Source of the DNA: Spinacia oleracea
Lineage: Eukaryota; Streptophyta; Magnoliopsida; Caryophyllales; Amaranthaceae
DNA: 64,000 nucleotides
Direction: 5' to 3'
Assembly (NCBI RefSeq): GCF_020520425.1
Contig: NC_079490.1
Location: forward strand, 54,600,517-54,664,516
Shown: in pieces, positions 45,203 to 58,307 of the stretch
Layout: the number at the start of each line of letters is the position of its first letter
How positions within the stretch are numbered: the stretch's first letter is position 1
The notes under the pieces: generated by a model
Told to the model about the DNA's origin: nothing
Database searches by the model: none
What the model saw: the letters and a program-made list of their open reading frames with translations, nothing else
Position numbers and translations under genes: made by a program

Positions 45203-45979
45203 CAATTGGATGACAAAACGTATTCCTCAATCAAATGTTGGAATAAACTATGTACATGGTATGTCATAGGATGTGTGGATCCAAATAAATGCTTGAAAAG
45301 GAAAGCTAGCTTATAAAATCTAAGTACAGATTTAAGCAAGCAATTGGGAATTTGAACTGTATTTTAAGTGAAGCTAATAAGCATTTTAGTTTCATAAAAT
45401 ATACATGATTCTTATAGATATATAAGAAGTTTAGTGGGAGTACATAAAACTTAATTGGTCCTATGTGTATCACACACATATCTCTCTATTGTGAAATAAC
45501 ATTCAAATGCTAAAAACTTAGGTTTGAAATTATTCATCAATGATGGACCAAGGCGAAACTTAGTACATACTGGGTATTAAGATCTATTTACAAAGATCTT
45601 ATGATATTGTTTAGTAATGGCATTTACTAGATCAAACACGAAAGACTCCATTAGAGATATTCGATCCATATGAATAAATCTAAGTAATGAATGTTTGAAC
45701 TATGTATAAGCATTTACTAAGTTAAACATCAAAGAATCTAATGAGATTCTTCACCTATATTATATGTCAAAGAATTTAGTTGGATTCAGTATCTACTGTA
45801 ACTGAATGAGCTAAAGTTACATGAATAGAATTCAATTGGGAATTATTCTGCAAAAGAATTTATCATGTATATAATATAATATCAGGATCGCCAAAAACGT
45901 ATCGTATGACTTTAGGCATGACGAACATATACCAATCTCTATTGATCTAAGTGAAGATCAACTAGATTGAGATCAAGAA

Positions 45980-46380
45980 CACTTATGGTACTTGAAAAGG
46001 TACATAGGAATAGTTCTTGATTCAAGGAAATAAAGATATGCTAAATATTGATGCTACACGCATAAACACTGGCAAAGGATCAAGCAAGACCCTTTGGAGT
46101 TAACCATTGACAAGGACGAGCTAAAGAGCATCGTGTTTTGAAATGGCAACATGGATTGAAGACCATGAGTTCTTGCGTAGGAAATTAAAATAATAATTTC
46201 TATGTTCTAAGATATAGTTGGAGAGTCTTCCACATATCTGTGAACTGCTTGGATAAGTAGATCCAAACAAAGCATCACTAGCAACCTATACAGTTGAAGT
46301 AAAAGTACTTATTGCCTAAGAAGCAATTAAACGGGGTTGTTTATGTTAAAGAGTTCTTCATTGAACTTGGGAAGATCACA
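45980..46380 (+). pseudogene. Copia RT tail and RNase H relic
   Basis: Near 45990 YLKRYI recalls the YLKGT word before RNase H. Near 46315 the frame reading LIA, stop, EAIK matches the EYIAASEAAKEAVW word of copia RNase H. Heavily broken. Confidence 0.6.
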
Positions 46381-47472
46381 TGTCTGTTGACTTAATGGTT
46401 CTTCATTGCAAAATGCGTAGAACCACTAATGTAGCAAGAAAGACTAGATCACAAAATAAACATACTCAAAAGTTCTTATCATCATATCTCGAAGAACATT
46501 CGATGAAAAAGATGTTAAGATTGGCAAAGCGTGATAACTAAACCTATGCAACAAGTGAGAAGCAACACTCACGTTGTAGCACTGGAAATCAAGCATAGCT
46601 TTGAATTCCATGAACTGTTTTAAAGATGGGTTTGAGGCCCATGGTTATAAAACATTGGGGTTGAACATTTATCATATATGAAATGTATTTTCATATTCCA
46701 TTTAATCTTGGTTTAGTATTAAATGATGAGTCCCTTCAAATTTGACGATATATTCAAGATAGACTGTCAGGACCAGTCCTGTGACTAAGAAATGTCTATC
46801 AAGTGAACTTGAATGTCAAAGGTTGAAAATGGTCCCTAGTCGGAGTTTTCTATAAAATTGGACGCATAGAAAACATTAGACGATTAGAATGCAAGATGAC
46901 TAGTAGTTCTGTTTCTTGAACTATGTGGACATGGCAATATCATAATCATTTGCATAGATACTTACTTTGGGAAGACTAGTATCGGACAAGACCTATGAAA
47001 CTTTACTGTAAGAGATGAAAATCTGTCATAAGTAAATTTCATTAAAATTATTAGACACTAAATCCTCAATACCTGAGTGATTTGAGATTACTTGTTTGAG
47101 AACTGGTTGCTTTGACGTTGACCAACCGTCGCACCGTAAAAGGAGGCTATAAAGGCAACGCTCAGGTAATCACCTATCAAACGAAGTCTAATCTCAAGAT
47201 CGCAAGATTGGGATTGTCCTCCCATAAATCGGGATGAGATGCTTAAAAGTTGTATAAGGCCACTCGGAGAGCTAGAAACTGTGAAATGCATGGCCGTGCT
47301 CGGATGAATCATAGGCTATGATTATATGTTTATTTGATCAGTTGAACTCTGAAACTGAGGAACACCTCTGGACATAATAAGGATGACAACTCTTACCTTA
47401 TGTTCAAGAGCAAGCATCGAGCGACAAAGGAATTAGGAAATGCACACTTGTCCCTAAGGAGAAGTGGGAGAC

Positions 47473-48878
47473 TGAAGGAAATAATGCCCTTGGTCCAAGT
47501 ATGCATTCTATGTTAAGTCTAATAAGTGCGGTTCAGTATTAATTAACAAGTTAATAATTCAGTGAGATCAAGTGAGCTGAATGCCTAGCTAGAGGCCGCT
47601 TCAGTTAAAGTGGAATTAATGATATTAATCCACAGCTTACTCTTGACTGAACCCGTAGGGTCACACAAATAGTACGTAAACGGATCAAGTATTTAATGGC
47701 ATTAAATACTCCATCTATGGATATTCGGAATCGACGGATCTTGGTTTCAGTGGGAGCTGAGATCGTCACAGGCAAGAAATGAATACTCCGGAAACGATGA
47801 TATTGCCGGAAACGGAAATATGGATCGTATCGGAAATATAAATATTATCCAAGTCGTAGATGTTGCCGGAAACGGAAACATGGTACGTATCGGAAAATAT
47901 TATCGGAAATGGAAATATTGCCGGAATCGGAAATATTGCCGGAAACGGAAATATTGTCAGAATCGGAAATATTATCGGAATCGGAAAATAATTCAGGAAA
48001 CGGAAATATTAAATATTTGTTCGAAACGGAAATTAATTCCGGAATCGGAAATATTAAATATTGTTCGTATCGGAAATAAATTCCGGAATCGGGAAATTAA
48101 TCGGAAGCGTATCGTACGAATTAGCATCGGACGAGGCCTGCCAGACGAAGGCCCAGCACGAAGCCGGGCCATCGCCCAGCAAGCCAGCGCGCCACAACGC
48201 ACCAGCCAAGGCTGCGCCAGGCCCACCGCAAGGCAGGCCCAGCGCGCGCCAAGGCTGCGGCAGCGTGTGGGCCTCGTGGCAATGGGCTGCGAGCTCGCCG
48301 GCTGCGCGCGCGCGCATGGCGCCCCTCGTGGGCTGTTGTGCGTGTGTGTGTGTGTTTGTGTGCTATACGAATCCTAAAGCTGTCAGGTTTCGACATATGA
48401 TTAAATTCCTAAACCTAAAAGGATGAATTAATTAAATAAGAATTCTATTAGGATTCTAGTTTAATTAATTCGTATCCTAATAGGATTCGAGTTCCTTTTC
48501 CATACCTCTATAAATAGGTGCCTAGGGTCATAATTTATAGATACAATTAAGAGAATTCAAGTATTCAAAGTGATTTTTGAGAGCAAAAATTCAGTCACAT
48601 AATTGCCTATATGTGCCGAAAATTCTAAGTACCTTAAGGGCGATCCTAGTTGGTCAAGCTTAAGGCGGATCCGGACGTGCTGTGGACTATCTACGGAGGG
48701 ACGACACTTGGAGTCCTAAAGACTTGTTCTTGTTCGGTTCGGGCGCAGCTAGGGAAGGCACGCAACAAAGTGTATGCATCTAAACTATGCTAAATGATTA
48801 TGTGTAAATAATATGCTTTCCTGACTTTATGGTTTTTCCGCATGATTTATGAATTGTCATATGTATCATAACCTAACA
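47473..48878 (+). repeat. Right LTR of the copia element
   Basis: 1406 bp, TGAAGGAAATAATGCCC to CATAACCTAACA. TATAAATA is at 48509-48516. The CCGGAAATATTG array covers about 47790-48095. GCTTT follows at 48879-48883. Confidence 0.96.
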
Positions 48879-48883
48879 GCTTT

Positions 48884-50286
48884 GATTTGCCTCTTTTATA
48901 ATATTGGTAACTAACCTATGATAAAAATAATTAATATACTTTGTAATATTTTACCTAAAAATATATTCTAATTACCTAAGATAATAATCGATTATACTAC
49001 GAATTACTTATTTACCCATGTCAATGAATTTCGTAATTTAAATCTATACACTTCGTACTATACAAAAAAAGGAGCAAATTGATGTAGACATGACAAATAC
49101 CTATCTTTGAATTTCCTCTCTTATAACATAAATAATGACTAATTGTAAGTACTATCAAGTTTCGTTTAGAAATTGGGTCATATACTGAGTACGGGTATGT
49201 TCGAACGTTCATTTGATTGTTTATTATGTGTAATCCAATTAATAATTTTTGCATACAATTTCTGATAACTGATATAGTAAATCTCATAATATTTTAACTT
49301 GGACTATCAATTATATTATTATTATAATACTATCAACTTTTTAAGAATTTGTGTCATATAATGAATACAGATATGAACAACTAAAGTTAACTATTGATTT
49401 AATGTATTTAACAAGGTCTTCTCAAACATTTTATAGGCTTTTTGTTAACTAGCAAAATAGGCCCATAGCCGTATACTTTCTTTAGTACGAAGCCTATAAT
49501 TAATCTTAAAAATCAAAATATTTTTTGCCACGTTTTCATTATCGTAGTATTTTTATACGGGGCACGAATAATAATTTATATTCGCTCATATTATTGAAGT
49601 CTTAAGAGCAAGTTGATTGAAATTTTGACTAATATATCATAATCAAGTATGTCAAAAGTCATACGATCTAGATGATTAAGTTTCCTTATTATTAATATGT
49701 TTGCAATAACAATTTTTTTTAATATATATTAATGTAAATGATTGCAATATCACTTTAAAATGTCGTGCAAAATAAAATTTATATATGTAAATAGTGGGAG
49801 GTGATGAAGAGGGGATGAATTTTATTTTGTACCTCTAGAGACGGGAGTTGGGTGGGGTGGCCGGTGGATATCGTTCCTATTGTGGATGGAGGGGAAGAAG
49901 ATGAGAATTGTAGGCGGGTGCGGGTGTGTTGCCCTGCCCCGCCTCAAAGTCATCTCTAACTTAATAAAGTAGATGGTCTATATAGGTTATAAGTGATCGG
50001 GTAATGAAGTTGACGGAGAGACTGTGCGAGAATTAAATGGGTATTACTATCGAAGTGAAGGGCGTGTGAAATAATTTTATGCTTGATAATTTTATCTATG
50101 TACCCTTATTGTTTTAATTATTTTAATAAGTAAGACACCGAATAAGCAATAATAAATTTATCCATCATAAATTATTTTTTATTTGGAGAATACCATAAAC
50201 TCTATTTTGTTGATAATTGTCTACCAAATTTCATACAAATTTATTATTTAAATTATAAACCGTGCATCGCACGGGTATTATACTAG
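48884..50286 (+). mobile_element. Helitron-like sequence, right part with 3' terminus
   Basis: AT-rich and non-coding. Ends with the hairpin CCGTGC-ATC-GCACGG (50260-50274), GTATTATA and CTAG (50283-50286), with a T after it. A further Helitron-like start (TACTATACAAAAAAAGGAGC) lies near 49056, so at least two copies may be nested. Confidence 0.65.
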
Positions 50287-50624
50287 TTAGAAAAACTAAA
50301 TGAAAGGGAAATAGGTTTTAAATAGGGACGAAATCAATTTTAAAAAATAACAGAAAATGCAAACTGCAGGAGTCAAATCCACTCACTAACACAAATAAGC
50401 TTCCATACAAACCATTGATCCAACCTACAATTTTAATACAAGACATCTACACAATATTTATATGTAGGTATTTTCAGCGGTTCTTAGAATTGTCGAATAA
50501 GTCCCCCACCATTGCCTATAGCTAGGTCTGCTTATGGTGTTATCGATCGTGGACAATTGTGGAAGCAACCCGGCGTGGTGTCGCTCATCGATGAAGTTCT
50601 CTTACTTTTATTTGATTTTAATAG
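50287..50624. other. Intergenic, nothing recognised
   Basis: About 340 bp of unique-looking sequence between the Helitron end and the unpaired LTR. No frame, repeat or signal that I can support. Confidence 0.6.
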
Positions 50625-52092
50625 TGTAATACCCCGAATTTTTAAAATTCGATTAATTATGCTTAATTATTTTTATTTAGCTTAAAATCATTTTAAATCC
50701 TAAATTCGAACTTTATTTTAAATAACGAAGTTTTACTTCGCTTGATTTTTTTTAATATTGTTACACGATTTATTTATTTTTCAATTTATAATTTCATTTC
50801 ATATTTACGAGCTTAAAGACCATTTTAAATTTTAATTATTTTTGGATTTTTAATAATTTCGGAAAGTTCTAATTTTATTCGAAAACTAAATTTATTTTTC
50901 GTTAACGATATTTTTCAAAAGATTATTTCGAAACTTAGTTTTAATTAACCATTTCTATTCCAATTAATTTCCTAATAATAGAAATTAATTTTCTGAATTT
51001 TGGCCTAATAATGTGAAATTACGAAAATGCCCTTGAAGAGCAAGATTCTATTTCACCTCTTCTCCTTGCTCTCCACGTACAAAGCAAGAAGGAGCATTTT
51101 TCCTTCCTTTCTTCCTTTCCCTTGAAATCAGTCCATGTTCATGCCTTGGCCTCCAAGGTCTTCACTCTTCTTCTTCACTCTACTTTTCATTATAAACAAC
51201 CATTTTCTTTTCATTTTTTGAAATCAAAAATCAGTTAACCAAAAATGAAAATCACCCCTCCCTTGCTTCCTTTGTTCGAACCACCACCACCACCAACGAC
51301 CACTGCAATCACCGACTACCACCACCTCTGCCTGCTGTCTATCACCATCCCAACCACCCTGATCAACCACGACCACCGTCCGACCACCCCGCGCCACCAT
51401 TACACCACACCTCCCCTGCTTTCCCCTGCCACTCAAACTCCCCTGCCTCCCTCGTCTTTTCCCTCTACCGCACCACCCAACCACGCAGCCCCCATTCCCA
51501 GCCACCCTCACCACCATCTCCGGCGCAATACCCGACCCAAACACCTCCCTTATTTTCTCTCCCCTCGCAGCCACTCACTCCCTTGTTCCCTTTCCTTTTC
51601 TTCCCTTGCGGCACCACCAGAGTCGAACCGCCGCTCACAACCACCCCCTCCACCTTGTAAACCAACGGCCGCCCCCAAATACTCCGGCGAACCATTGCGC
51701 CGCCGCCCAGAACCAAACTGAAATACCCCCTCCCCTGTTTTGCGCAACCTCTCCCCCTTCCTTGATTCTCCGCCGTGAACCACCCACCCCCACTGTCGCC
51801 TCTTCGGCGCGGGTCCGCTATGATGGGCCGCCCATAAATCCGGTCACCACCTCCCCTCTCCTTCCTCTTCGTTCTCCCTTGCTTCCTTCGTGCCCCCTTC
51901 CCCTGTTCCTTTTGTGCTTCCCCTACCATCTGTTTTCGATTTCAGGAAACAAGTTCCAATTTGGAACTGGGTTTTCTTTTATTTGTCAAGCCTAAGCCCA
52001 AAATCTTGGCCCAAATATCTTAAGTAAGTTTTACCCTTTTTTTTATTTAAACCTTAAATAATTGTTATTGTTATTAATAAAGGTTTTAAATG

Positions 52093-52132
<40 letters not shown>

Positions 52133-53432
52133 TCTGACAGAAAACTGATTTAATAATATTTTCACTAAATTACGAAATTATATTTTAAAATTCATTATTT
52201 ATAAACTTAATATTTATAAAATATTGATTTTAAAGTAGTTATCGTTTTAGTAACTAATTCAATAATTCAATTTAATATTTTGAAAGAATACAGACTCGGA
52301 GCTCAGGACGAACGAACCAAGGAAAAAGGCCTAGCAAATCATGGAATTGAGGTAATGGTTATTGCTAGTACCCGCAATCCCTTCGAAATGTATTTATGTA
52401 CGAAAATGTATTTATGTACGAATGATGTTATGAATGATTGATGTTTTATAATGATGTTTTATGATTTGCGGGATTACAAGTATGTTTTGATTGAATTGAT
52501 TTACGATAATGCAGCTTTATGCAAAGTATTGATTTAATGAATTATTATTCCTGAAAAAATGATTTTATGAAATAATGAGATTTAATGGTTTTATTGAACA
52601 ATCCTGAATGAATGAGTTTTTCCTGATTAATGTTCCATTAAAAGAAATGTAAACATGATAAATGAAAGTGTAAGAACTGGTCAAGTTCCCCTGTTATGGA
52701 GCCCAGGCTCCCCCTGATAAGAAGCACTGGCTTCCCCTGATATGGAACTAAGTTTCCCCCTGATAAGAAGCACTGGCTTCCCCTGATATGGAACCAAGGT
52801 TCCCCCTGATATGAAGCACTGGCTTCCCCTGTTATGAAGCACTGACTTCCCCTGTTCGTAGGAGACGTCCTACCATGTTTTCCTGTAAAGTCCTGACGAC
52901 CAGAATAATACTGTTAAAAGGAAAAAGGTTAAAGAAATGATGTCCTGAAATGATGTTCCTGAAACGATGTTCCTGAAATGATGTTTCTGAAATGACGTTT
53001 CTGAAATGATGCTTCTATAATGATGTTTTATTAAACGTTTTACTATATTCTATTCTCCCTGTTTATTAAATAAAATGAATTGAAATGATATTACGATGCT
53101 AGGGTAACTCGTTACTGAGTGTTCGGCTCACCGTTTTGTTTTCTGTTTTAGGTACTGCTGGGGACCACGGAAACGAGTAGTGGCGAGGATTTCACTATTT
53201 CCATATTCACCTAAGTTAATGTTAAGTTGTAACAAGTTTAAGTAAAGATTCTTGATTAAGTTACGTACTTTTATTAAGGAATTAAAAAGGATTATTATGT
53301 TAATTTTGGAGTTTAATAGTAATTAACATGATGGTTGCCCTGTAATTCTCAAGAGGGAGTTACGGTAGGTAATGTCCCGACCGAATTAGGTTAATTCCGC
53401 TGCTAAGTATGTTTTAATACTTGAAATTATAC
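50625..53432 (+). repeat. Unpaired LTR related to the Gag-only gypsy element
   Basis: Begins TGTAATACCCCGAATTTT and follows the 29348-32282 LTR throughout, including the C-rich block, the GACTCGGAGCTCAGGACG segment, the 23-bp hairpin array (52680-52855) and an AT run (52096-52130). It is clearly more diverged than those two LTRs are from each other. The last about 20 bp do not match: the GAGGTCGGGG word is missing. No 5-bp duplication was found. It is either an old solo LTR or a deletion remnant. Confidence 0.85.
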
Positions 53433-53552
53433 AACATTGAGTAATTTGATTTTGTACCAATAACCAGTATTAAGGAATTGAAGGGAAATCCATTAATTTC
53501 TTCTTCATCTTACAATAAGAATACAATATTCAATTACAATCTATGAAACCAC

Positions 53553-54096
53553 TGTAGGAGATATGACTAATAGTAGATTAAATTAGAATAGCTTATCTTA
53601 AATTATGTCGTGGCGTGACACCAATCACTGCCCTAAAGTTGAATTTGCCCCGCTACACACACGGACTCATGGCAATCAACCCCCAGGGTTACACGACTCT
53701 TCATATCCGGTGTGGACGGATACGAAGATTGAGAACACCCTTAAACAATGCCCAGAACAATGGTAGATTTTGTGTTTTCATTTTCGGAGAGGATGAAGAG
53801 GTTAATTTTCTCTGTCTCTGGAGGAAGAATCAATAGCCTTTAAATAGGCCGAAAAGATATTCAAGAATAGAAGGTTATTAATTGGTCATCAATTAGCCAT
53901 AAATGGAGGAAGCAATTAAGGTAATAACGGTCAACAAATCAATTAGTTGACATTACACAATCAATCCAATAATTAAGGTCAAAAATTGATCATTCATAGT
54001 AAGAAAGACCACATTATAATTATGGGAACTTTAATTCTTTTGAAGCAACATAATTTGGAGTTTTCAATATAGACTGACAGGGGTATAACTCCAACA
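53553..54096 (-). repeat. LTR (3' LTR on the minus strand)
   Basis: 544 bp. Only about four base differences from the partner LTR by eye, so the insertion is young. The shared 73-codon plus-strand frame (53615-53836) follows from LTR identity and shows no known domain. Confidence 0.92.
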
Positions 54097-57000
54097 TTCC
54101 CCCACATGATTCAAAAGAAGATAGGCTTTATTATAAGAAGATATTCTGGGCAAGGGATACTTAGTTTTACAAGTATCAATGTCTTGTGGACTTGAATTGA
54201 TACCTAGTGCATACTAGTATGTCATACAACCATGTAAGGTAGAATTACCCTTGAACCTTGCATGGGGATTGTAGTAACACAACAGCGCACCAAATTTTTC
54301 TCAAAACAAGTAGTGTTCTCGCGAACTTTAATAAGTCAATGCCCCACATATGCCTGGTTTTTCATGAACGCTCTAGAGGTCCTAGCCTAAGGAACCTCAT
54401 AGGGGATTGGGCGTAACCCCCACATTCACATAGGTAAGTTCATCAAGTTTGTACTGTCACAAACCACCTTCACAAGGCTATGAACTTATTAAGAGTTTTG
54501 GCTCAACCTTACACATATGACAGTAGAAATAGTACTACATCACTTTAAATTATTAATAGGAATGGTTGTAGTACAATACTTGACTTCTTTTGTGACTTCG
54601 TTTGACCCATTGAACTTAGTTATTTCTAAGACGGGTATCAATCACAATTTACTCCACATAGGCTTCATACCCATTCCTTAATGCTGACTCCAGCACACAA
54701 TTTATACAAAGGCCTTTGATGAGAGAATCTCAATATTCCTCTCATTTTCACACGATATCACAATTTTTTTTCCCATGATCAATGTCCATGCCTCAAGCAT
54801 GTATTCTAATCACATTACAAGCTATCTCAATTATAGCTTGTAAGCCAAAACACATGGAACTAATGGAGTTGGCTTTACCAACAATGGATCTCACATATTC
54901 CAATTAACTCATTGTACCTGACAAGAGTGACAACCCACATACATAGTAATATGTAAATAATAATATGGAGAAATAGAAAAATCACCTTACCCCCACAATG
55001 AGCTAACATCCAAAAGCTTTTCTATGGTAGAATCCAATGATATGGACACTCAACTCCATAATAGAATTATCACTTTCTATTAACCCAATAGACATCTCAA
55101 ACATACTCGTTTGACCTTCATCCCAAGGTACATTTCAATGATTAGTGAGAACACTTTATATTCTCCACCAGCAACACACGATTGTCTACATATTCTGCTT
55201 ACCACATAAGAAACATCAAGTTGATAACCAAACATAAAAAATTAGACCTCCAAACACATAAATTTCAACAACAATATGCTAGGAACATACTATATAATGA
55301 TGGTCACTCAATAGGAAATTGGTTATTTTATCAAGCACTACATATTCATTTTAGTTTGGTAGTACATTTACCAACTTATTTGTCACATCTCAACCCAATT
55401 TTTAAAGGTTGTGTTTTGGCTCCTTCATGGTTTGACAAGTCTCAATAGATCATAACTCATTCATATATATGTTCACTTTAATTGGTTACTCTCAAGAAAT
55501 TAGCGCCAAAATATTACTCATGAATTCATCATACAACATATGAGTCTCGTTTACTATTAGAAAACACCTCATGACCTTATTAATCATGTGACATAAATGT
55601 AACTTGCTTCTGCGCTAAATAAATAAGAAAAAAATAAATCCACCTCAACAAGGTATTTCAAAGGAAATGATAATGCAATACCTCGTGCAAACAGATGAAC
55701 ATAATAGCTTATGTTTACACACTTATTTGGTGTTTGGTCAAGTAGGACTTTTAATTTCCGTTAAACATAAACAATGAGGTCGAATTGGTCTCACCTAGCC
55801 CTTTGACATGAAATAGTTACACCTCGAGATTCAAGTATATGAAACAAAAATATGTATAAAAGTATACGAAGTAGATTTACAATTCCACTCTACAATTATA
55901 ATAAAATTTAAACTCCTTGTGATTTTACTCTTATAGTTCAATTTCCCTTTAGTCCCACACTAACGGGGTTACTCTTGACATGAGCTTTAGCAAAGACTTT
56001 AAAAACACCATATACATCGATTGTAGGATTAGAAAATAACACCAAGGTCTCATACTGCTTTAGCAAACCAACATAAACATCTCCTAATCCATCATGATCC
56101 AAAAGAATAATAAAATAAAGAGCAATAAACAACTTGCTAATAGGATATTATCCTTCGAATTAGTCTTATTGCCCATTCTATATTTCCGTTACTAATAAAT
56201 GTATCCCATTTTCCTCAAGTACTAACTCACAAATCCCCCACATTGACCAACACAAAGTGTTGACAGAATATACCACGCAATGGAGATTGCATTTTATATG
56301 AAAATTAGTTAGATTTTGACACAACATAGTTAAAATAAGGAAATACTCCTTTTATACAGTAACTTGTACGAGCCAATCTATGTAAACTTGACTAATCGTT
56401 TGATTTTGGTGAACCAACATCCTTTTGTTTAGAGCCTTAACTATGCTCCTCTTATTCCTGTAGTATTATTACATGATAAAAAAAAAAGTGAACAACATCA
56501 CCAGATTACTACTGCATATGTACCATCCAACAAAGGTTAATCAAATCAACTTGCTTATGGATGTACCAAAAAATGTATCATTAGCAAAGGTGTCTCCACT
56601 TTACCGAAAAGATTATGAAAATAGAGTAATCCAAAACCATGACCCAAAAACCAGAAGGGTTGGAAAAACACATCAATCAAGGAATAAATAAGGAGAGAAA
56701 ATTATGAAAATAATCTTAAATGAAAGAAAATTCATTAAATACATTAATATGGTTGTTAGACGAAATCAGTCCACTAATTTCGTCCAAGCGTGCAACTGTG
56801 CTTCTTTTGAAGCATCCCATTAATTCGAGCAATAACTCCATAAACTGCTAATTTTTTCAACAAATAAAAAAAATTAACAAATTGAAATTCTTAAATGATA
56901 TTGGGAACCTTGTAGAAGTAAAACCACCAGTTATCAATTTGATCGAGTCTTGAACTATTCATTATTCGTCTTCCATGTTCAGATTAATAAATGCATTACA

Positions 57001-57326
57001 TCAAAATTATGATTCCCAAAAACTTAGTACGGCACAATTGGAAATTTGGAACCAAAGAATCAAAATTATGGAACATGCAATATACTTTGACAAAGATTAT
57101 GGAAATCTTAGCAGCACAATATAGATGCACCGAACGTAATAACGTATACGTCAATATATATATTCATTTTTTATATTATTATTATTAACAAACCCTTGAA
57201 TACTATACCGATTAAACAAAACAACAACCGTAAATGCTTTGTTCCTTGCGGCAGCGATTAACAAAATACGTTTCAACGCAATACTATTAGCCATAATAAT
57301 AACAACATATAAATTCAACTTTAGAT
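54097..57326. other. Non-coding interior of the minus-strand LTR element
   Basis: 3.2 kb, AT-rich. Frames at 55182-55448, 56473-56691 and others are short and show no retroelement domain. I see no reverse-transcriptase or integrase relic. Confidence 0.65.
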
Positions 57327-57899
57327 TGTAGGAGATATGACTAATAGTAGATTAAATTAGAATAGCTTATCTTAAATTATGTCGTGGCGTGACACCAATC
57401 ACTGCCCTAAAGTTGAATTTGCCCTGCTACACACACGGACTCATGGCAATCAATCCCCAGGGTTACACGACTCTTCATATCCGGTGTGGACGGATACGAA
57501 GATTGAGAACACCCTTAAACAATGCCCAGAACAATGGTAGATTTTGTGTTTTCATTTTCGGAGAGGATGAAGAGGTTAATTTTCTCTGTCTCTGGAGGAA
57601 GAATCAATAGCCTTTAAACAGGCCGAAAAGATATTCAAGAATAGAAGGTTATTAATTGGTCATCAATTAGCCATAAATGGAGGAAGCAATTAAGGTAATC
57701 CATAAATGGAGGAAGCAATTAAGGTAATAACGGTCAACAAATCAATTAGTTGACATTACACAATCAATCCAATAATTAAGGTCAAAAATTGATCATTTAT
57801 AGTAAGAAAGACCACATTATAATTATGGGAACTTTAATTCTTTTGAAGCAACATAATTTGGAGTTTTCAATATAGACTGACAGGGGTATAACTCCAACA
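57327..57899 (-). repeat. LTR (5' LTR on the minus strand) with 29-bp duplication
   Basis: 573 bp. The 29-bp excess over its partner is a tandem duplication of a segment containing CCATAAATGGAGGAAGCAAT at about 57672-57726. It lies next to the 3' side of the gene at 58023-58229. Confidence 0.92.
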
Positions 57900-58022
57900 A
57901 CCACCAATAAGAATTTTTTTATAAAAAAACACATACACATGAATACATGATAGTGGTACACAAAAAGTATCACACAGTAGAGAAAAGTAAGAAAAAGAAA
58001 ACAATGTGAAAAATAGAAATGC

Positions 58023-58229
58023 TCAAACATGAGAGTGATCAGCTTGCTTGTAGAAGGGAGGAGGAGGAGCAGGGGAGTTAGGGTACGATCCGAGAGGCGG
58101 TGCCGGGGCTCCCATAACTTGGCAACGAGCTTCTTCTCTTCCTCTTTTCCTACCAAGGAAGTAACACCCAATTCCCATTAGTATGCACAATAATATCAAT
58201 GGCAGAGATATCACTACTACCAACCCCAT
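58023..58229 (-). CDS. Small single-pass membrane protein with proline-rich tail (host gene)
   Basis: 68 codons, single exon, ATG at 58229-58227 in a good context (A at -3, G at +4), TGA at 58025-58023. Residues about 3-25 are strongly hydrophobic (VVVISLPLILLCILMG), followed by a basic stretch (GRKRGREEAR) that would stay on the cytosolic side. A short tail rich in Pro follows, ending HSHV. The hydrophobic segment could be a signal anchor. From memory it resembles a family of about 65-70-residue plant proteins of unknown function that start MGLVVVISLPLI; I cannot verify this here. No catalytic motif is visible. It is the only frame in the window that looks like an ordinary host gene. An LTR element sits about 120 bp beyond its stop. 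Confidence 0.8.
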   Translation of the reverse strand: MGLVVVISLPLILLCILMGIGCYFLGRKRGREEARCQVMGAPAPPLGSYPNSPAPPPPFYKQADHSHV

Positions 58230-58307
58230 TTCTTACGCTACCTTTTAATTACTTCAAACTCTATGAATTGTTAGAAATTGGAGTGGTTAGAATTTAAGAA
58301 GAGAGGT

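Larger units (their letters stand above)
29179..48878 (+). mobile_element. Complete copia-family LTR element with decayed pol, carrying a nested gypsy element
   Basis: The left LTR (29179-29347 plus 38622-39858) and right LTR (47473-48878) are flanked by GCTTT at 29174-29178 and 48879-48883. Without the nested 9.27-kb element it is about 10.4 kb. TGGTATCACGAGCC at 39860-39873 is the primer-binding-like site, and AAGGAGAAGTGGGAGAC before 47473 is the purine tract. The interior (39859-47472) holds only scattered relics of integrase, reverse transcriptase and RNase H. The LTRs differ by roughly 15-20 bases in 1.4 kb by eye, so insertion was recent although the coding part is old and broken. Confidence 0.93.
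53553..57899 (-). mobile_element. LTR retrotransposon without coding capacity (probably copia-type), minus strand
   Basis: LTRs 53553-54096 and 57327-57899, flanked by ACCAC at 53548-53552 and 57900-57904. On the minus strand a G-rich tract (CATGTGGGGGAA, about 54098-54109) lies before the 3' LTR, giving the orientation. I could not find a primer-binding site. The 3.2-kb interior has no frame above 90 codons and no pol words. LTR ends (TGTTGGAG...CTCCTACA on the minus strand) are of a type common in copia elements, which is weak evidence. Confidence 0.85.

Noticed and set aside
53553..57899. Orientation on the plus strand
   Set aside because: The only G-rich tract next to an LTR is at 54098-54109 on the minus strand, so the minus orientation fits better.
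57797..58171. 124-codon minus-strand frame overlapping the small gene
   Set aside because: It reads the gene in another phase and runs into the LTR. The 58023-58229 frame has the better start, hydrophobic profile and context.
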